Positions 14,342 through 24,355 of a DNA stretch of 64,000 bases are shown in pieces. Positions within the stretch are counted from its first letter, which is position 1; every line of letters begins with the position of its first letter. The position numbers and the translations under genes are program-made. The stretch is from Halalkalibacter oceani. Its GTDB lineage: Bacteria; Bacillota; Bacilli; Bacillales; Bacillaceae_D. The notes under the pieces are model-generated. The model was not told the origin of the DNA, ran no database searches, and saw only the letters and a list, made by a program, of their open reading frames with translations. Location of the stretch: the NCBI RefSeq assembly GCF_023715705.1, contig NZ_JAMBOS010000011.1, positions 43,501-107,500 of the forward strand, given 5' to 3'.

Positions 14342-16654
14342 TCACTCTGTTAAAAACAGACTCGGCTCCCCGACGCAGTAAAGCTGTAAGCGATGCATCG
14401 CTCTCGTGCAGGCAGTATAGAAAACGCGGCGCAGACTCTCTTCTCCATATACCTGGTTCGACGCATCATAGATGATGACGGCCTCGAATTCGATCCCCTT
14501 CGACAAATAGGACGGAACGACAACGACACCCTCCTCATATTCGACCGAGCTGCTTTTTAACAATTTGATGGTCGCAATATCAGCAGAAAGAGCATCATAG
14601 GCACGCCCGCTCTCTTCGGCTGATTTGCAAATAACAGCAATGCTGGTAAACCCTTCGTTTTGTAAATCTGCGATTTTCGCAGCAATGCAGCGGTGCAGTT
14701 CGTCCTGACTCGTCACTTGCTGCAGCCCGGGCTGCTCCCCGTCACGTTCAAATGGAATAATTCTTTCGCCAGCCGGAACGAGATGTCTCGTAAATTCGAT
14801 GATTGGCTTTGTTGACCGGTAGCTTCGTGACAAGTTGATAACCTCTGTTTGATCCGGACCATACAGGCTTGTAAGCGTGCTGAAATCGACCATTTCGCTC
14901 GCATGGGCGAAGATCGCCTGATTAAAATCACCGAGCACCGTCATTTTTGCCGCAGGAAACAACCGTCGCAGAAATTCAAATTGAAACGGGGAATAATCCT
15001 GCGCTTCATCAACGACGAGATGTTTAATCGAATTGTTTATTTGAAAGCCTTGAATCAGCTCTTTCAATAGCAGAAAAGGAGTAGCATCCTCATAATAAAA
15101 CTTCTCTTCATCGAGCATTTCGAGCGTTAATTGACAAATTTCGGGCCATTCATCCGGAACCTCACCCTCTATCCACGCACTGATTCGCTGAGGATCTGCA
15201 AAAAGCTGTCTGTACATCTCCTTTATGTCGAGGAAACGAAGCGCGCGGATCTGCTTTTTCAACGGCCTTACTTTCTGCTGAACAATTAGCCGGGCAAGCG
15301 CTTCCGGCTCGATTTCATAGTCGGCAACCGCTTCTCTTTGAAAACCGCGCTTTTCCGCCAAATAGCGGTGTGCCTTATGATATTCTTCATTGCTGAGCAG
15401 CTCGATCTCCTCCTCGACCCAAGGCTTTGCCCTTTCGCCCTTCTGGACTTCTTTCACCTGCTTCATCAGCCACTCCTGCAAGCTTTCAAGCCTGTTATGG
15501 AAGCGAAGGGTCGTATCATGGCTATAAAATCGTTCCGTTATTTGCTGCGCCGTAACGACCGGCTTCCCTCTGAACATGATATCGGTGAATTGCATTCCAG
15601 CTACTTCGAGGGATTGTCTGTAGGATTGAAGCGCCTGAAAAAAATGAGCTGAAGCTTTACATGTGATCGCCGCAACCCGTTGCCTGTACGCCGGAGCATT
15701 TGCCTGCGTCAACACATATTCCAACTGCTCGTAAGGGGTTTCCACTTGAAATTCCTTGCTGAGCCGCCGGTTCAAATATTGCTGGAATGTGACCTGCTGC
15801 ATATTTTCCTCCCCAAGCTCCGGCAAGACATTAGATACATAGCTGCTAAACATCGGATTCGGTGAAAACAAAATAATTTGATCAGCATTCAGCTTATCTC
15901 GATATTTATAAAGTAAATAGGCAATCCGTTGCAGAGCGGCTGACGTTTTTCCGCTTCCGGCCGCCCCGTGAACAATGAGCAGCCTTCCGCGGTCATGACG
16001 AATGATCCGGTTTTGATCCTGTTGAATCGTCGCGACGATATTGTGCATCTGTTTATCGGTCCCTTTGCCAAGCACCTCTTGCAAAATTTCATCACCAATG
16101 GTTAGACTCGTGTCAAACATGGAGTGAAGCACGCCAGCGCGGATCAGATACTGCCACTTTTTCTCCAGCTCACCGTAAACCTTCCCTCCTGGTGTTTCAT
16201 AGACAGCCGGCCCCGGCTCGTAATCGTAGTAAACACTCGAGATCGGTGCTCGCCAGTCATAGATAAGAAAATCTTCTCCAGCGGCGTCACTGAGCGCGGA
16301 GATGCCGATATAAATTTGTTCCTGGCCGGCGACACCTTCCTCCGTAAAATCAATCCGTCCGAAGTAAGGAATCTCATGCATCCGGCGTAGCGTTGCTAAG
16401 CGCTTTGAGGCGAGTCGGTGACTGCTCTGGCTGACGGACAAAGCCTGAGTCTCCTGGCGTAAGCCGATAATCGTCTCCAGATAATCATCAAATGTATCGG
16501 TATTCACCTTAACTTCATCCCAAAAATGTTTGCGAATTTGAACGACTTCTTTTTTATGCCTTGAGGTTTCTTCTTCCAACCTGCTGATTTCCTCTGCAAT
16601 AATTTCCGTTACACGGCCGACCCGATCTTGCTCCTTTTGTCGTTCGATATTCAT
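14342..16654 (-). CDS. helD: RNA polymerase recycling helicase HelD
   Basis: 770 residues, close to B. subtilis HelD. This superfamily 1 ATPase releases RNA polymerase from stalled or post-termination complexes. An N-terminal coiled-coil arm (about residues 1-60), which enters the secondary channel in known structures, precedes the helicase. Walker A GAAGSGKT is at 230-237. Further motifs are the DEAQD Walker B in LVVDEAQDYSPFQ, LGDFNQAIF and INLSRSYRST, and the C-terminal SKGIEFEAVIIYDA. The ATG at 16654 follows AAGGAGTGG. No UvrD-specific repair partners are nearby. Confidence 0.95.
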   Translation of the reverse strand: MNIERQKEQDRVGRVTEIIAEEISRLEEETSRHKKEVVQIRKHFWDEVKVNTDTFDDYLETIIGLRQETQALSVSQSSHRLASKRLATLRRMHEIPYFGRIDFTEEGVAGQEQIYIGISALSDAAGEDFLIYDWRAPISSVYYDYEPGPAVYETPGGKVYGELEKKWQYLIRAGVLHSMFDTSLTIGDEILQEVLGKGTDKQMHNIVATIQQDQNRIIRHDRGRLLIVHGAAGSGKTSAALQRIAYLLYKYRDKLNADQIILFSPNPMFSSYVSNVLPELGEENMQQVTFQQYLNRRLSKEFQVETPYEQLEYVLTQANAPAYRQRVAAITCKASAHFFQALQSYRQSLEVAGMQFTDIMFRGKPVVTAQQITERFYSHDTTLRFHNRLESLQEWLMKQVKEVQKGERAKPWVEEEIELLSNEEYHKAHRYLAEKRGFQREAVADYEIEPEALARLIVQQKVRPLKKQIRALRFLDIKEMYRQLFADPQRISAWIEGEVPDEWPEICQLTLEMLDEEKFYYEDATPFLLLKELIQGFQINNSIKHLVVDEAQDYSPFQFEFLRRLFPAAKMTVLGDFNQAIFAHASEMVDFSTLTSLYGPDQTEVINLSRSYRSTKPIIEFTRHLVPAGERIIPFERDGEQPGLQQVTSQDELHRCIAAKIADLQNEGFTSIAVICKSAEESGRAYDALSADIATIKLLKSSSVEYEEGVVVVPSYLSKGIEFEAVIIYDASNQVYGEESLRRVFYTACTRAMHRLQLYCVGEPSLFLTE

Positions 16655-16689
16655 AGCAACCACTCCTTAAAAAGTATAAGCCTTTCTTT

Positions 16690-16786
16690 TTCCAGGCACG
16701 GAGCCTCCACCACGGTTTGAGCCGGTGCTTTCCTCGAACCAACCCCGAAAAATTATATTCTTTCTCACCTTGAAAAAAGGCTTGAC
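16690..16786. repeat. Diverged repeat block shared with 21410-21550
   Basis: Contains GCACGGAGCCTCCACCACGG, then CTTTCCTCGAACC at 16728, CCGAAAAATTATATTCTTTC and TTGAAAAAAGG. The same order CTTCCTCGAATC, CCGAAAAATTTTTTCTTTC, TTTGAAAAAAGG occurs at 21499-21549, also downstream of a CGGAGCC core. It fills the gap between helD and mtaB together with a terminator. No gene is supported here. Confidence 0.6.
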
Positions 16787-16892
16787 GAACTACCCATCCG
16801 TATCCTATAATTAAAATAGGGATAATATACGAAAATATAAAAAATGTAGGCATCTATATAAATTTAGCATAAGAGCGGGGTTTTTTCAATAA

Positions 16893-16940
16893 AAAAATGA
16901 GGCATCGCAAAAGCTGACACTTTTGCGATGCCTCATTTTT
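16893..16940 (-). terminator. Strong terminator after mtaB (symmetrical)
   Basis: A perfect 21-bp stem: arm 16893-16913 (core GAGGCATCGCAAAAG) and arm 16920-16940, loop CTGACA. The stem ends in A/T runs, so it can terminate on both strands. On the minus strand it lies about 55 bp past the mtaB stop. Confidence 0.9.
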
Positions 16941-16995
16941 CTCAATCAAAGCTGGACGAAAGCAGCAGCTCCCGTTCCAGCTTAAAACCGTTAGC

Positions 16996-18345
16996 TTAGC
17001 CGTTCACGACTTGCTTCAGCTCATCCTTATCCAACACGCGGACAAATTCACCTTCATTATACGGATAGCCGGCTTTCGTGATTTTGACTTTAATCAGCTC
17101 TCCAATCAACTGCTCATCGCCTTTGAATCTCACCTTTAAATAATTATCCGTATAGCCGATGAAAAAGCCACTTTCCGGATTTTCTTTCTCTCTTTCCTCC
17201 GGAATCATCTCTAGCACTTCTCCTTCGAACTGGGAAGCATACTCCTTCGCCAATTGGTTTGATAGCTCAATCAGCCGGTGCACGCGCTCATTTTTCACCT
17301 GTTCGTCGACTTGGTCCTCCATCCGCGCCGCCGGAGTGCCGGTCCGCTTCGAATAAGGAAAAACATGAAGCTCACTGAATTTATGCTTGGCAATAAAATC
17401 AAAAGTTTCCTGGAATTCCTCCTCCGTCTCTCCCGGAAAGCCGACAATGACATCGGATGTAACCGCAAGCCCTGGTAAAACTTCTTTCAACCGCTCCAGC
17501 CGCTCTCCAAAAAATTCCATTGTGTATTTTCGCCGCATTCGTTTTAACACGCTGTTCGAGCCTGACTGCAACGGAATATGCAGGTGACGGACAACCTTCT
17601 TTGAACGGCCAATGACCGAAATGACTTCATCCGTCAGCTGACTCGCTTCAATAGAAGAAATTCGGATGCGCTTCAAGCCATCGACATGTTCTAGATCTTC
17701 GAGCAGCCGGGCGAGGCTGTAATCTTTAAGATCCTCTCCGTAGCCGCCGGTATGAATCCCCGTCAAAACAATTTCCTTATAGCCGGCATCGACAAGCTGC
17801 TTCGCCTGGCGCAGCACTTCCTTCGGATCACGGGAACGCATGAGTCCTCTGGCCCATGGAATAATACAGAACGTGCAGAAGTTGTTACAGCCCTCCTGAA
17901 TTTTAAGCGAAGCGCGTGTCCGGTCTGTAAATGCCGGGACATCAAGCTCTTCATAGACACGAGACTTCATAATATTGCCGACCCCGTTAATCGGCTGGCG
18001 CTCCTGCTTGAACTGCTCAATATAATCAAGCATCTTGACACGATCCTGTGTACCGACGACAATGTCTACTCCCGGAATCGCCATCACTTCAGCCGGCGAT
18101 GTCTGGGCGTAGCAGCCCGTCACACAAATCACCGCGTCCGGGTTTTTGCGGATCGCGCGGCGAATGACCTGGCGGCTTTTTTTATCTCCTGTATTTGTCA
18201 CCGTACATGTATTGATGACATAGACATCTGATCTCGCCTCAAAATCAGTCTTTTCGTAGCCGGCCTGCTGAAACAGCTGCCAAATGGCTTCTGTTTCATA
18301 ATGATTTACTTTACAACCTAATGTATGAAAAGCAACAGTAGGCAT
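16996..18345 (-). CDS. mtaB: tRNA (t6A37) methylthiotransferase MtaB
   Basis: 449-residue radical-SAM enzyme that converts t6A37 to ms2t6A in tRNAs reading ANN codons. The N-terminal UPF0004 domain holds cysteines in TLGCKVNHYE, VINTCTVTN and VTGCYAQ for one 4Fe-4S cluster. The radical-SAM CxxxCxxC is CNNFCTFC. A C-terminal TRAM domain is present (about 380-445). The ATG at 18345 follows GAGGTGA. An upstream frame extension of 32 residues overlaps the end of rsmE and is rejected. It follows rsmE by 5 bp and is the last gene before the terminator. Confidence 0.96.
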   Translation of the reverse strand: MPTVAFHTLGCKVNHYETEAIWQLFQQAGYEKTDFEARSDVYVINTCTVTNTGDKKSRQVIRRAIRKNPDAVICVTGCYAQTSPAEVMAIPGVDIVVGTQDRVKMLDYIEQFKQERQPINGVGNIMKSRVYEELDVPAFTDRTRASLKIQEGCNNFCTFCIIPWARGLMRSRDPKEVLRQAKQLVDAGYKEIVLTGIHTGGYGEDLKDYSLARLLEDLEHVDGLKRIRISSIEASQLTDEVISVIGRSKKVVRHLHIPLQSGSNSVLKRMRRKYTMEFFGERLERLKEVLPGLAVTSDVIVGFPGETEEEFQETFDFIAKHKFSELHVFPYSKRTGTPAARMEDQVDEQVKNERVHRLIELSNQLAKEYASQFEGEVLEMIPEEREKENPESGFFIGYTDNYLKVRFKGDEQLIGELIKVKITKAGYPYNEGEFVRVLDKDELKQVVNG

Positions 18346-18350
18346 TTTGT

Positions 18351-19103
18351 TCACCTCATTAATTCGAAATGGTACGAGATCGCAGCAAGGGCATAAAGCG
18401 CTGCTGTCTCCGTACGTAAAATTCTCGGTCCAAAGCCGCATGGCACTGCTCCTGCCTCGACGAATTGACCGATTTCAGCTTCTGTCAATCCGCCCTCGGG
18501 ACCGATCACGATCAAGAGCGACTGACCGGGAGCAAGGGTCTGAAGACATTGAGCAAACCGTTGCTGTTCATTTGCTTTTGCTTCCTCTTCATAGGCAATG
18601 ATCACCGCATCGAACTGAGCAGCGAAAGCGGCAAGTCCGGCAGCAGACTCCAATGGCAGCACAGCTGGAATGTGTTCACGGTACGACTGTTCCGCCGCTT
18701 CCTTGGCGATCTTCTCCAGGCGCTCCACTTTTTTCGCCATCTTCTTCGGCTCCCATTTCACCACGGAGCGACTGGCTGAAAATGGCTGAAAAGCGACAGC
18801 ACCAAGCTCCGTCCCTTTTTGGACAATGAATTCCAGCTTGTCTCCTTTCGGTAGCCCTTGCGCAATCGTCACCTTAAGCGGAAGCTCGGTATTCGGCTTG
18901 AGCTCTTCGATAATAGGCGCCGTAATGTAAGTTTCGGCAATTTGCTCAATTTGACATTTCACTGTCCGGCCGGCTCCGTCACTACAAATGATCAAATCCC
19001 CCGGATTCATTCTCATCACACGTGAGATATGTTTGACGTCTTCCCCTGTAATCGTCGCCGTCGTTGGTGAAAGCTGGTCCTTTGTTACAAAATAGCGTTG
19101 CAT
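18351..19103 (-). CDS. rsmE: 16S rRNA (uracil1498-N3)-methyltransferase
   Basis: 250-residue SPOUT-class methyltransferase RsmE (YqeU). The C-terminal trefoil-knot SAM site is visible as LLIVIGPEGGLTEAEI and GFGPRILRTETAALYALAAI. The N-terminal PUA-like domain has HISRVMRMNPGD. Length is standard. It lies between prmA and mtaB with short gaps (20 bp and 5 bp), the B. subtilis dnaJ-prmA-yqeU-yqeV order. Modifies m3U1498 in the decoding centre. Confidence 0.96.
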   Translation of the reverse strand: MQRYFVTKDQLSPTTATITGEDVKHISRVMRMNPGDLIICSDGAGRTVKCQIEQIAETYITAPIIEELKPNTELPLKVTIAQGLPKGDKLEFIVQKGTELGAVAFQPFSASRSVVKWEPKKMAKKVERLEKIAKEAAEQSYREHIPAVLPLESAAGLAAFAAQFDAVIIAYEEEAKANEQQRFAQCLQTLAPGQSLLIVIGPEGGLTEAEIGQFVEAGAVPCGFGPRILRTETAALYALAAISYHFELMR

Positions 19104-19123
19104 CTTTTATCGCCCTCTATTCA

Positions 19124-20059
19124 TTACTGCTTTTCCGCCAGAATGGCGACCCAATCCTCCATTTCGACGACTTCGTTGATCGTAAAGCCACCTTCAAGCA
19201 GCGCATCCTTCACTTCCTGCTTCTTTCGCTTAATAATACCTGACGTAATAAATGAGCCGCCTGGTTTAAGTATCGCTGCCGCATCTTGAATACACTGAAC
19301 AACGATCTCCGCCAAAATATTGGCAACGACAATATCATAATTTCCAGATACTCCTTGAAGGAGATTATTTTGTTTGACGGAAATTTTTGCTTCCAGCTGA
19401 TTCAATGCTATGTTTTGTCTCGCGCTGACAACAGCGACATCGTCAAGATCAAGAGCGAGCACCTGCTCTGCTCCAAGCTTTGCCGCAGCGATGCTTAATA
19501 CCCCTGAACCTGTGCCGACATCAACAACCCTCTCCCCGCCTTTTATCGTTCGGTCCAATGCTTGAATACAGAGCACCGTCGTCGGGTGAGTCCCCGTGCC
19601 GAATGCCATCCCGGGATCAAGTTCAATAATCGTTTCGCCGTCCTGCGGGGTGTACGACTCCCATGTCGGTGTAATCGTAATCGACTTTGACACTTTAACA
19701 GGCTTATAATATTTTTTCCAGGCCGTTGCCCAATCTTCCTCATCAACCTCGACAATTTGCACATGATTGTGACCGAGATCAAAATCATAGACGAGCAGAC
19801 CATTTATTGCTTCCTTAATTTCCTCGATCGTTTCCGCTAAAAAACTATTCACCGGGAAATAAGCCTTAATTCGCACGCCTTCTTCAGGATAATCGTCAGG
19901 AGAGAGCTGGTAAATTTCGCCGTAATGAATACCCCATTCCTTTACGAGGTCCATTGGATCTTCGATTACGACCCCGCTTGCACCTGCTTCATGCAGAATA
20001 TTACATATCGGCTCAACTGCTTCCTCAGTCGTATGAATGCTGAATTCCGACCATTTCAT
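19124..20059 (-). CDS. prmA: Ribosomal protein L11 methyltransferase
   Basis: 311-residue PrmA, a class I SAM methyltransferase that trimethylates L11. N-terminal substrate domain ([20 protein letters not shown]) and C-terminal Rossmann fold with [30 protein letters not shown], and the catalytic-loop NPxY-like NILAEIVVQ. The start was set at the ATG that gives MKWSE, as in homologues. In-frame ATGs three to eighteen nt upstream are possible and the ribosome site does not decide. It lies downstream of dnaJ by about 37 bp. Confidence 0.93.
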   Translation of the reverse strand: MKWSEFSIHTTEEAVEPICNILHEAGASGVVIEDPMDLVKEWGIHYGEIYQLSPDDYPEEGVRIKAYFPVNSFLAETIEEIKEAINGLLVYDFDLGHNHVQIVEVDEEDWATAWKKYYKPVKVSKSITITPTWESYTPQDGETIIELDPGMAFGTGTHPTTVLCIQALDRTIKGGERVVDVGTGSGVLSIAAAKLGAEQVLALDLDDVAVVSARQNIALNQLEAKISVKQNNLLQGVSGNYDIVVANILAEIVVQCIQDAAAILKPGGSFITSGIIKRKKQEVKDALLEGGFTINEVVEMEDWVAILAEKQ

Positions 20060-20096
20060 CATCTTTTCCAACTCCATCCTTTCGATTCCATCCCAA

Positions 20097-21203
20097 TTAT
20101 CCTTTAAACGCCCGTTTCACTTTGGCAAAGAAGTTATCATTTTGTTCATCCGGCTGACCGCCACTCATTTGCGCGAACTCGCGAATCAGGTCCTTTTCTT
20201 TTTCGGTCAAATTCTTTGGTGTAACGACACGGACTTTCACGTGCTGATCACCTTGCCCGCGACCATGGACATTCGGCACTCCTTTGCCGCGCAGGCGGAA
20301 GTTCGTTCCTGTCTGTGTGCCGGCAGGGATCTTCAGTTTTACTTTTCCATTTAATGTCGGAACTTCAATTTCATCACCCAATGCCACTTGGGCAAACGTT
20401 AATGGCATTTCGCAGTAAATGTCGTCACCGTCACGCTCGAAGAATTCATGCGGCTTCACATTAAAGACTACAAACAAATCTCCCGGAGGACCGCCATTCG
20501 TCCCGGCTTCCCCTTGCCCGGAAACACGCAGCTGCTGGCCGTGATCAATTCCGGCAGGGACCTTCACATTAATTTTCTTGCGCTTACGGACTTTCCCCTT
20601 GCCGCCGCATGTTGTACATTTTTCCTTAATGAATTTACCGGTTCCCTGACAATGATGACAAACACGGCGATTGACAACGCGGCCGAATGGTGTGTTTTGT
20701 TCAACATTCAATTGACCGCTTCCGCCACAATGCGAACATGTTTCCGGCTTCGTTCCAGGCTTCGCCCCTGAACCGGTACACGTTTGACATGTTTCCTCGC
20801 GCGGAATTTCGATCTCCGTTTCCTTGCCGAACACAGCTTCTTTAAATTCAAGCGTCATCGTGTATTGCAAATCAGCTCCTTGCCGCGGGGCGTTCGGATT
20901 CCGGCGTCCCCCGCCGCCAAAGAACATATCAAAGATGTCGCCGAAGCCGCCGCCAAAGTCGCCGGCGCCACCAAAGCCTTGATTTGGATCGGCATGGCCA
21001 AATTGATCGTAGCGCGCCTTTTTCTGAGGATCGCTCAATGTGTCATAGGCTTCTTTTACCTCTTTAAACTTTTCCTCAGCATCCGCTTCCTTATTGACAT
21101 CCGGGTGATACTTGCGTGCTAATTTACGGTACGCCTTTTTCACCTCATCAACTGAAGCATTCTGATCGACACCAAGGACTTCATAGTAATCTCGTTTACT
21201 CAT
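20097..21203 (-). CDS. dnaJ: Chaperone protein DnaJ
   Basis: 368-residue type I DnaJ. J-domain (residues 1-65) with the HPD tripeptide in [10 protein letters not shown]. Gly/Phe-rich linker (about 70-105). Zinc-finger domain with four CxxCxGxG-type repeats: [32 protein letters not shown]. Then the two C-terminal substrate-binding beta domains. The ATG at 21203 follows GGGAG by 8 nt. A GTG three codons upstream is rejected. It stimulates DnaK ATPase. Unusually, it is separated from dnaK by 537 bp carrying a terminator and a possible separate promoter. Confidence 0.97.
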   Translation of the reverse strand: MSKRDYYEVLGVDQNASVDEVKKAYRKLARKYHPDVNKEADAEEKFKEVKEAYDTLSDPQKKARYDQFGHADPNQGFGGAGDFGGGFGDIFDMFFGGGGRRNPNAPRQGADLQYTMTLEFKEAVFGKETEIEIPREETCQTCTGSGAKPGTKPETCSHCGGSGQLNVEQNTPFGRVVNRRVCHHCQGTGKFIKEKCTTCGGKGKVRKRKKINVKVPAGIDHGQQLRVSGQGEAGTNGGPPGDLFVVFNVKPHEFFERDGDDIYCEMPLTFAQVALGDEIEVPTLNGKVKLKIPAGTQTGTNFRLRGKGVPNVHGRGQGDQHVKVRVVTPKNLTEKEKDLIREFAQMSGGQPDEQNDNFFAKVKRAFKG

Positions 21204-21236
21204 GTCATCCACTCCCGACTCTTTTCCATAACGTTC

Positions 21237-21266
21237 ATCATACCATCATAACGCCTTCCCCTGCAA
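21237..21266 (-). promoter_or_regulatory. Probable SigA promoter for dnaJ
   Basis: Minus strand -35 TTGCAG (21266-21261), 18-nt spacer, -10 TATGAT (21242-21237). A second TATGAT at 21250-21245 pairs with TTGCAC (21275-21270) at a 19-nt spacing. It lies about 35 bp before the dnaJ start and downstream of the dnaK terminator. No CIRCE is present here. Confidence 0.55.
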
Positions 21267-21309
21267 GCCGTGCAATACCCATGTTTTGCTTTCATCATTC
21301 CGTAGAAAA

Positions 21310-21355
21310 GGACTTGTTCCTAAAAGGCCGATTTTTACCTTTTCAGGACAAGTCC
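21310..21355 (-). terminator. Second hairpin in the dnaK-dnaJ gap
   Basis: GGACTTGTTCCTAAAAGG (21310-21327) / CCTTTTCAGGACAAGTCC (21338-21355), an 18-bp stem with minor mismatches, followed on the minus strand by TTTT. A similar hairpin (GACTTG, CCAAAAGG, CCTTTTT, CAAGTC) occurs at 30677-30718, so it may belong to the dispersed repeat family. Confidence 0.6.
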
Positions 21356-21389
21356 GACGAAGGGCTTTAAAGATAGTCCCTTAAGAAAA

Positions 21390-21550
21390 CCGTAGAGCGG
21401 CTTTTCTTAGAAGTGGCGTGCGGAGCCGTTACATTCATTTAAAACCGTCTGAAAGCGTGATTCTTTCAAACGGCCACATAACGCGTGAAGCCGCCGCCCT
21501 TCCTCGAATCCACCCGAAAAATTTTTTCTTTCTTTCGTTTGAAAAAAGGT
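21390..21550 (-). repeat. Hairpin element with a fourth stem, in the dnaK-dnaJ gap
   Basis: GTGGCGTGCGGAGCCGTTAC at 21413-21431 leads to ATTTAAAA and hairpin CCGTCTGAAAG (21445-21455) / CTTTCAAACGG (21463-21473) with 7-nt loop CGTGATT and one mismatch. A second hairpin-like pair, AAGAAAACCG/CGGCTTTTCTT, precedes it. The order hairpin 2, GGAGCC core, TTTAAA, hairpin 1 matches the element at 10224-10352, with different arms. The CTTCCTCGAATC block follows. Confidence 0.6.
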
Positions 21551-21585
21551 TGTCTAAAAAGGTAAAGCTTCCTTTTTAGACAACC
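21548..21585 (-). terminator. Strong terminator between dnaK and dnaJ
   Basis: GGTTGTCTAAAAAGG (21548-21562) / CCTTTTTAGACAACC (21571-21585), a perfect 15-bp stem with an 8-nt loop. On the minus strand it is followed by six U from the A tract at 21542-21547. It lies about 155 bp past the dnaK stop. Confidence 0.85.
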
Positions 21586-21740
21586 CCTGAAATCAAGAGG
21601 TGGCAGTGGCTCCGGTCTGCGCAAGCAAGCAGGGAAGCACAGTAAACCTGCTGTGCAGACTTCGCACGCTGCTCCGGGGATATCTTAAAAGGAAACACTC
21701 ATCCTTTTTGCGATATCATCTCCAAGAGGGCTGGTCAACC

Positions 21741-23585
21741 TTACTTCTTGTCATCCTCTTTTACTTCTTCATAATCGGCATCGACGACATTGTCATCCTG
21801 TTTGCCGGCAGCATCCGCCGCTCCGCCTTCAGCCTGCTGGGACGCCTGAGCTGCTTGAGCTGCTTGTTCGTACATTTTCGTTGAGAGAGCCATCACAATT
21901 TCCTGCAGCTCATCCTTCGCCGTGCGGATTTCGTCAATATTGTTTGACTCGATCGCAGCTTTCAGTTTATCCTTCGCCGCTTCCGCCTTATCCTTTTCCG
22001 CCTGCTCAACATTATCGCCAAGGTCTTTCAACGTTTTTTCCGTTTGGAAGACAAGCTGGTCAGCTTCATTGCGCAGTTCAACCTCTTCACGGCGCTTCTT
22101 ATCTTCCTCGGCGTTCGCCTCGGCGTCTTTCACCATCTGTTCAATTTCTTCGTCAGACAGACCGGAAGATGATGTAATTGTGATTGACTGTTCTTTATTA
22201 GTGCCAAGATCCTTCGCCTTAACATTAACGATACCGTTCGCATCAATATCAAATGTGACCTCAATTTGCGGCACACCGCGTGGAGCCGGTGGAATGTCTG
22301 TTAATTGGAAGCGGCCGAGTGTTTTGTTATAGGCTGCCATTTCACGCTCCCCTTGAAGAACGTGAATATCAACAGACGGTTGGTTATCAGCCGCCGTCGA
22401 GAACACTTGTGATTTAGAAGTCGGGATCGTCGTATTCCGATCGATCAGCTTCGTGAACACGCCGCCCATTGTTTCAATTCCGAGAGAGAGCGGAGTAACG
22501 TCTAGTAAGACAACATCCTTTACATCACCAGTCAGAACGCCAGCTTGAACAGCAGCACCGAGCGCTACTACTTCATCAGGGTTAACCCCTTTATGCGGCT
22601 CCTTGCCTGTCAGCTTCTTGATTGCCTCCTGCACCGCCGGGATACGCGTTGATCCCCCGACGAGAACAACCTTGTCAATTTCGCTCGCTGAAAGACCTGC
22701 ATCAGAAAGCGCATTGCGAGTCGGTCCAAGTGTGCGTTCAACAAGGTCTGCAGACAGCTCCTCGAACTTCGCGCGGCTTAATGAAAGCTCCAAGTGCTTC
22801 GGTCCTGTCGCATCAGCTGTAATGAACGGCAGTGAGATTTGCGTCTGTGTTACGCCGGAAAGATCTTTTTTCGCCTTTTCCGCTGCATCCTTCAAACGCT
22901 GCATCGCCATCTTATCCTGGGAAAGATCAATGCCATTGTCCTTTTTGAACTGGTCAACAAGATAGTCGATGATTACCTGGTCGAAGTCATCCCCGCCAAG
23001 CTTGTTGTCACCGGACGTTGCTTTTACTTCAAAGAAGCCGTCGCCAAGCTCAAGAATCGACACGTCGAACGTTCCGCCCCCAAGGTCATAGACGAGGATC
23101 GTCTGGTCTTCTTCCTTTTCAAGGCCGTATGCCAATGCCGCGGCAGTCGGCTCGTTGACAATCCGCTCTACTTCAAGGCCGGCAATTTTACCGGCATCCT
23201 TTGTCGCCTGGCGCTGGGAATCATTAAAATAGGCCGGTACTGTAATAACCGCCTTTGTTACCTTTTCTCCGAGATAAGCTTCTGCATCGGACTTGAGCTT
23301 TTGTAAAATAATCGCTGAAATTTCCTGTGGTGTATAGTCTTTTCCCTCGACCGTTTCCTTATGGCCTGTTCCCATATGGCGTTTGATCGAAATAATGGTA
23401 TTCGGATTTGTGATCGCCTGCCGCTTCGCAACTTCCCCGACAAGACGTTCACCATCTTTAAAAGCAACAACGGATGGAGTTGTACGGTTTCCTTCCGGGT
23501 TTGGAATAACTGTTGCTTCGCCACCTTCCATCACGGCGACACAAGAATTCGTTGTCCCTAAGTCAATTCCAATAACTTTACTCAT
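21741..23585 (-). CDS. dnaK: Chaperone protein DnaK (Hsp70)
   Basis: 614-residue Hsp70. ATPase domain motifs: [17 protein letters not shown], the [15 protein letters not shown] segment, [14 protein letters not shown] and [14 protein letters not shown]. The interdomain linker [17 protein letters not shown] is intact. The substrate-binding domain and lid follow, then a Gln/Ala-rich tail ending in acidic residues ([14 protein letters not shown]). ATG after GGAGGAATAAACC. It follows grpE by about 44 bp in the CIRCE-controlled hrcA-grpE-dnaK transcript. Confidence 0.98.
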   Translation of the reverse strand: MSKVIGIDLGTTNSCVAVMEGGEATVIPNPEGNRTTPSVVAFKDGERLVGEVAKRQAITNPNTIISIKRHMGTGHKETVEGKDYTPQEISAIILQKLKSDAEAYLGEKVTKAVITVPAYFNDSQRQATKDAGKIAGLEVERIVNEPTAAALAYGLEKEEDQTILVYDLGGGTFDVSILELGDGFFEVKATSGDNKLGGDDFDQVIIDYLVDQFKKDNGIDLSQDKMAMQRLKDAAEKAKKDLSGVTQTQISLPFITADATGPKHLELSLSRAKFEELSADLVERTLGPTRNALSDAGLSASEIDKVVLVGGSTRIPAVQEAIKKLTGKEPHKGVNPDEVVALGAAVQAGVLTGDVKDVVLLDVTPLSLGIETMGGVFTKLIDRNTTIPTSKSQVFSTAADNQPSVDIHVLQGEREMAAYNKTLGRFQLTDIPPAPRGVPQIEVTFDIDANGIVNVKAKDLGTNKEQSITITSSSGLSDEEIEQMVKDAEANAEEDKKRREEVELRNEADQLVFQTEKTLKDLGDNVEQAEKDKAEAAKDKLKAAIESNNIDEIRTAKDELQEIVMALSTKMYEQAAQAAQASQQAEGGAADAAGKQDDNVVDADYEEVKEDDKK

Positions 23586-23629
23586 GGTTTATTCCTCCAC
23601 TTCACGAATTATCATACATATGTAAAGGA

Positions 23630-24202
23630 TCAAGCGTTAACCTTGACCATCGACGGGCGCAGGACGCGATCCTTTAGCTTATAGCCCTTTTGTAATTCTT
23701 CCACAATCTGATTCGATTCAAACTCAGGCTCCTCCACCTGCATCACCGCCTGGTGCAAATGAGGATCAAAGGTTTGACCTACCGTCTCGATCACTTCAAC
23801 ACCTTCGTTCTTTAGCGCATCCTGAAACTGGCGGTAGACCATTTCCATCCCTTGAAGCAATGATTTCGCTTCCTCCGTTTCCGGCTTCACGAGCAAAGCG
23901 CGCTCGAAGTTATCGATAACCGGAAGGAGAGCTTCGATGACAGTCTGCGATCTATATTTAGCAGCCGCTTCCTTCTCCTCACGAGAACGGCGCCGGAAGT
24001 TATCATAATCTGCTTGAGTCCGCAAAAGACGGTTCCGTAGTTCCTCGATTTCCTTCTGCTCGGACGTTACCTCTTCTTCAGCGACTTCCTCTCCAGCGTC
24101 TGCGGTCTTCTCTTCCACTACCACTTCTTCTTCCTTGTTCTCTTCAGCTTGAAGTGTTTCTTCCTCGACAGCTTGCGATTCCTTTTCGTTCAATTCGTTC
24201 AC
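23630..24202 (-). CDS. grpE: Nucleotide exchange factor GrpE
   Basis: 190 residues. A very acidic, Glu-rich N-terminal tail (residues 1-50) precedes the long dimerising coiled coil (about 50-110, [20 protein letters not shown]) and the C-terminal beta-wing domain with [18 protein letters not shown] and [18 protein letters not shown]. It releases ADP from DnaK. It lies 153 bp after hrcA. That gap holds a small GC hairpin (GGGGGC/GCCCCC near 24241-24264) with no T run. Confidence 0.96.
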   Translation of the reverse strand: MNELNEKESQAVEEETLQAEENKEEEVVVEEKTADAGEEVAEEEVTSEQKEIEELRNRLLRTQADYDNFRRRSREEKEAAAKYRSQTVIEALLPVIDNFERALLVKPETEEAKSLLQGMEMVYRQFQDALKNEGVEVIETVGQTFDPHLHQAVMQVEEPEFESNQIVEELQKGYKLKDRVLRPSMVKVNA

Positions 24203-24355
24203 CTCCTCATAAAATTAACAGATCGTTATGTAAAATCAAGCGGGGGCCATGGCTGACAGCCCCCTAGACAATGGCACCCGTTCTCACGTAAGAACTTCAG
24301 CCGCTGCTGCAAACACGGTTCAGATAGCAATAACTAATTGTCAATATTACCATTT

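Noticed and set aside
16554..16853. 99-residue frame overlapping the helD start
   Set aside because: Out of frame with helD, crosses the repeat block, no ribosome site.
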